This document shows, piece by piece, positions 61,906 through 64,000 of a stretch of 64,000 nt of DNA. Positions within the stretch are counted from its first letter, which is position 1. Every line of letters starts with the position of its first letter. A model generated the notes under the pieces. That model saw nothing but the letters and a program-made list of their open reading frames with translations, ran no database searches and was not told where the DNA came from. The position numbers and the translations under genes were made by a program. The DNA lies in assembly GCF_017876495.1 (NCBI RefSeq), contig NZ_JAGIOB010000001.1, positions 620,001-684,000 on the forward strand, given 5' to 3'. Source of the stretch: Microlunatus capsulatus (GTDB lineage Bacteria; Actinomycetota; Actinomycetes; Propionibacteriales; Propionibacteriaceae).

Positions 61906-62463
61906 TCAGTCCTCCTCGGCCTCGTCCAGCAGGCCCTGCTCCTCGGCGCGGGCGACGATGGCGCGGACGTTCTCCAGCCGGCCGCAGTCGCCGTCGATGA
62001 GGGCGTTGCGCTCGGTGGCGAACACGGCGCCCAGCTCGGCGAGCGCTGGCGCCGGCACGGAGGAGCGCGCCGGGTTGAGGATCGTCAGCTCCTCCTCGGT
62101 GAGGTGGTGGTTGATGAGCCGGGAGAGCTCCTCGACCGCCTCGTCGAACTCCTCGCCCGCGACGCTGGTGAGCTCCAGCACGTCCAGCAGCGCCTGGTTG
62201 CCCTCGGCGTGCTCGTGCTCGCCGTGCTGGGCCTCGTGGTCGCCGATCGCGTGGTCGTCGCGCAGCGTCGGGTAGACGAACCGCTCCTCGGCCTCGGCGT
62301 GCGCGACGTGCAGCGCGGCGAGGGCCCGGCGGACCGCGTCGCGGTCGGAGCTGGCGTCGCGGAGCTGCCGCAGCAGGGTCTCGAAGCGGCGGTGGTCGTC
62401 GAGGATCAGCTCGACGACGTCGCCGGCGACGGGACGGCCCAGGTCGATCGGGGTCGAGGTCAT
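61906..62463 (-). CDS. hemerythrin HHE domain protein
   Basis: 185 aa. Helix ligands: LILDDHRRFETLLRQL, ALHVAHAEAEERFVYPTL, HEAQHGEHEHAEGNQAL and LINHHLTEEELTILNP. The set of His and Glu residues is complete for a diiron site. Actinobacterial homologues of this length affect resistance to peroxide and NO. ATG at 62463; a GTG 9 nt upstream is an alternative. It faces the DNA glycosylase gene across a 207-bp region with palindromes. Confidence 0.88.
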   Translation of the reverse strand: MTSTPIDLGRPVAGDVVELILDDHRRFETLLRQLRDASSDRDAVRRALAALHVAHAEAEERFVYPTLRDDHAIGDHEAQHGEHEHAEGNQALLDVLELTSVAGEEFDEAVEELSRLINHHLTEEELTILNPARSSVPAPALAELGAVFATERNALIDGDCGRLENVRAIVARAEEQGLLDEAEED

Positions 62464-62551
62464 GGCGGTCACGCTACCGCGCGGCGCTCCCCGCCCGGAC
62501 CCCGTGCAGCCCGGCGCCAGGCGTCGCACCGACCTCTCCCGCGCCCCGTCG

Positions 62552-62606
62552 GCACTCCCGCGCCCGGCGCACCGGGCGCGGGAGTGCGGAACGGGCGCAG
62601 GAGTGC
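62552..62606. repeat. strong palindrome with degenerate downstream copies
   Basis: 16-bp perfect stem GCACTCCCGCGCCCGG (62552-62567)/62572-62587, loop CGCA, then a further copy of the right-arm word (GGGCGCaGGAGTGC, 62593-62606) and a third part (ACGGGCGCGGGGAC). Located in the divergent region between hemerythrin and DNA glycosylase, so not a simple terminator. Confidence 0.8.
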
Positions 62607-62658
62607 GGGACGGGCGCGGGGACCGACCTCCACCGCCCGTCGGGGTCGGGGCCGGCGG

Positions 62659-62664
62659 TAGGTT
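62659..62664 (+). promoter_or_regulatory. -10 box of leaderless DNA-glycosylase mRNA
   Basis: TAGGTT, 6 nt before the GTG at 62671, no ribosome site between. Confidence 0.6.
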
Positions 62665-62670
62665 CTCCCG

Positions 62671-63270
62671 GTGGGGTTCACGCGCGCCGAGCTGGAGAGC
62701 TTCCGGGACCGGGCCGTCCCCGACCTCGCGGGGCCGGACGTCCGGCTCGTCTTCGTGGGCATCAACCCGAGCCTGTGGACCGCCGGCACCCGCACCCACT
62801 TCTCCCACCCGGGCAACCGGTTCTACCCCGCGCTGCGGCTGGCCGGCATCATCGACCGCGACGTCGACCGCGCCGCCGGGATGACTGACGACGACCGCGC
62901 CTCCTTCGTCCGCCGGGGCATCGGCCAGACCAACCTGGTGAACCGGGCGACCGTCCGGGCCGACGAGCTCGACGCCGACGAGCTCCGCGCCGGCGCGGAG
63001 CGGCTGCGCACGTTCGTCCGCACGCACCACCCGCTCGTCGTGGCCGTCCTGGGCATCACCGCCTACCGGACGGCGTTCGGCCGGCCCGCGGCCCGCGGCG
63101 GCGAGCAGCCCGAGCCGCTGGAGGGGGCCCGGCTCTGGGTGGTCCCGAACCCCAGCGGGCTCAACGCCCACGAGACGACGGCCACCCTGGCCGCCGCCTA
63201 CGCCGAGCCCGCCCGCGCCGCCGGCCTGCTGCCGGCCGAGCCCTCCCCGACGACCGCCGACCCGACCTGA
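62671..63270 (+). CDS. mug: mismatch-specific uracil/thymine DNA glycosylase (Mug type)
   Basis: 199 aa. Motif 1 VRLVFVGINPSLWTAGTRTHFSHPGNRFYPAL has the G-I-N-P core with the catalytic-type Asn; motif 2 VVPNPSGLNAHET matches the Mug/TDG intercalation loop (NPSGLN). The enzyme removes U or T from G mismatches in DNA. C-terminal Ala/Pro-rich tail. GTG start with a leaderless-type -10 box. Confidence 0.88.
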   Translation: MGFTRAELESFRDRAVPDLAGPDVRLVFVGINPSLWTAGTRTHFSHPGNRFYPALRLAGIIDRDVDRAAGMTDDDRASFVRRGIGQTNLVNRATVRADELDADELRAGAERLRTFVRTHHPLVVAVLGITAYRTAFGRPAARGGEQPEPLEGARLWVVPNPSGLNAHETTATLAAAYAEPARAAGLLPAEPSPTTADPT

Positions 63271-63288
63271 CCGCGGCCGGCCGCGGCC

Positions 63289-63990
63289 TCAGCTGCCACC
63301 GCCCCCGCCGCCGCCGTCACCACCCCCGGAGACGACGACGGACGCCGTCGCCGCGGCCACCTCGTCGAGGGCCTGCTTGACCGCACCGGCCACCCAGTCG
63401 CCCTCGCTCAGCTCCTTCGCCCGCCGCTGGACCAGCCGCCGGTCCTGGTCGGGCAGCACCTTGGGCAGCAGCCCGGCCACCCGGAGCAGGGCGACCAGCA
63501 CGACGGTCCGCTCGGCCGGGGTGGTGCCGGCGACCAGCGCCCCGTGCAACCGCCGCCGGACCTCGTCCTCGGCGGCGCGGTCGCGCGCCGGCCACGTCGT
63601 CCACGGGAACAGCCCCAGCACCTTCTCGTCCACCCGCTGCAGGATGCCGACCCGCGCCAGCCGCTCGGCCAGCCGCTCTCCCAGGCCCTTGGTGATCCGC
63701 CGGCTCGACATGCTGCTCAGCAGGTCCTTGACCTTGCGGCCCTCCGCGGCGACGGCGGCAGCCAGGGCGCGGTCCAGCTCGACGTCGTCGGTGGGGCGGG
63801 GGTCGGTGACGGTGATCCGGCCGCGGCGGGTCCAGCCCGTCTCCGGCCCGGTCACCCCGATCCGCTCGGCCAGCGCCAGCTCGGCGACCAGGGCACCGCC
63901 CAACGTCGGGTCCAGCCGGTCGGTGCCCACCAGCCGTCGTCCGGTGGTGTCGTCCAGGGCCAGCAGCAGGAGCTCTTCGGCGATCAGCAC
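63289..63990 (-). CDS. GPP34 (GOLPH3/Vps74-like) family protein
   Basis: 233 aa. The start LIAEELLLLALDDTTGRRLVGTDRLDPTLGGALVAELAL and later VKDLLSSMSSRRITKGLGERLAERLARVGILQR and VVLVALLRVAGLLPKVLP match the GPP34 fold known from the eukaryotic Golgi PI4P-binding protein. In actinobacteria the family is common and of unknown function, perhaps binding membranes or antibiotics' producers' lipids. C-terminus is a Gly-rich run. ATG at 63990, just inside the window edge. Confidence 0.88.
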   Translation of the reverse strand: MLIAEELLLLALDDTTGRRLVGTDRLDPTLGGALVAELALAERIGVTGPETGWTRRGRITVTDPRPTDDVELDRALAAAVAAEGRKVKDLLSSMSSRRITKGLGERLAERLARVGILQRVDEKVLGLFPWTTWPARDRAAEDEVRRRLHGALVAGTTPAERTVVLVALLRVAGLLPKVLPDQDRRLVQRRAKELSEGDWVAGAVKQALDEVAAATASVVVSGGGDGGGGGGGS

Positions 63991-64000
63991 ACCGCCACGG

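Overview
The window is about 64 kb of very GC-rich actinobacterial chromosome. GTG starts, 4-bp ATGA/GTGA overlaps, WhiB1, SigR/RsrA, Kgd, bL37 and PdtaS all point that way. Gene content and the short repeated palindromes suggest Geodermatophilaceae (Blastococcus/Geodermatophilus/Modestobacter), but that family call is inference. I see no prophage, insertion sequence, CRISPR array or origin. It reads as ordinary chromosome carrying many small regulatory elements.

Layout. 1-3.5 kb: 5' part of lysA (minus), tRNA-Arg(CCG), a GH6 lipoprotein and a GT87 mannosyltransferase-like membrane protein. 3.5-8.2 kb: an NgcEFG-type N-acetylglucosamine/chitobiose ABC importer without its own ATPase, divergent from a BadF-type GlcNAc kinase; three phased TTGCA boxes lie between. 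8.3-13.2 kb: kgd, a DUF6104 protein and a hemerythrin. 13.4-18 kb: an isolated 2OG-Fe(II) dioxygenase-like gene, a slipin, GNAT, an MDR oxidoreductase and galK. 18.3-21.5 kb: a polar amino acid ABC operon ending in a repeat-rich convergent terminator.

21.7-32.7 kb is a block whose order resembles M. tuberculosis Rv3219-Rv3228: whiB1, pdtaS, (DUF3311-mctP, bL37), rsrA, sigR, yedK/HMCES, aroA, rsgA, then hisN. sigR carries a canonical SigR autoregulatory promoter placed right at an upstream in-frame ATG, and a second -10 box right before the downstream ATG, which suggests two protein isoforms. 32.7-42.4 kb: MobA-like and XdhC maturation factors, serA, a P1 peptidase, a SpoIID/FG-GAP secreted protein preceded by a DevR/DosR-like box, a Gfo/Idh-ThuA pair and a FUSC protein. 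42.4-52 kb: initiator tRNA with a textbook promoter and terminator, AraC, MFS-VOC, a Tat-exported GH76 and several small proteins. 52-54.5 kb: a GAF-ANTAR regulator and pdxST. 54.6-62.5 kb: a proline-catabolism locus (PucR/PutR regulator, a large inverted-repeat operator, pruA, putB), then a universal stress protein and an amino-acid permease with a fused stress-protein-like tail. The end holds a second hemerythrin, a Mug-type DNA glycosylase and a GPP34 protein.

A pattern running through the window is leaderless expression: at least a dozen genes have a TANNNT-like -10 box ending 6-8 nt before the start codon, with no Shine-Dalgarno. Redox and oxygen themes recur (SigR/RsrA, WhiB1, two hemerythrins, DevR-like box, stress proteins). 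All family calls come from reading motifs; no database search was possible.
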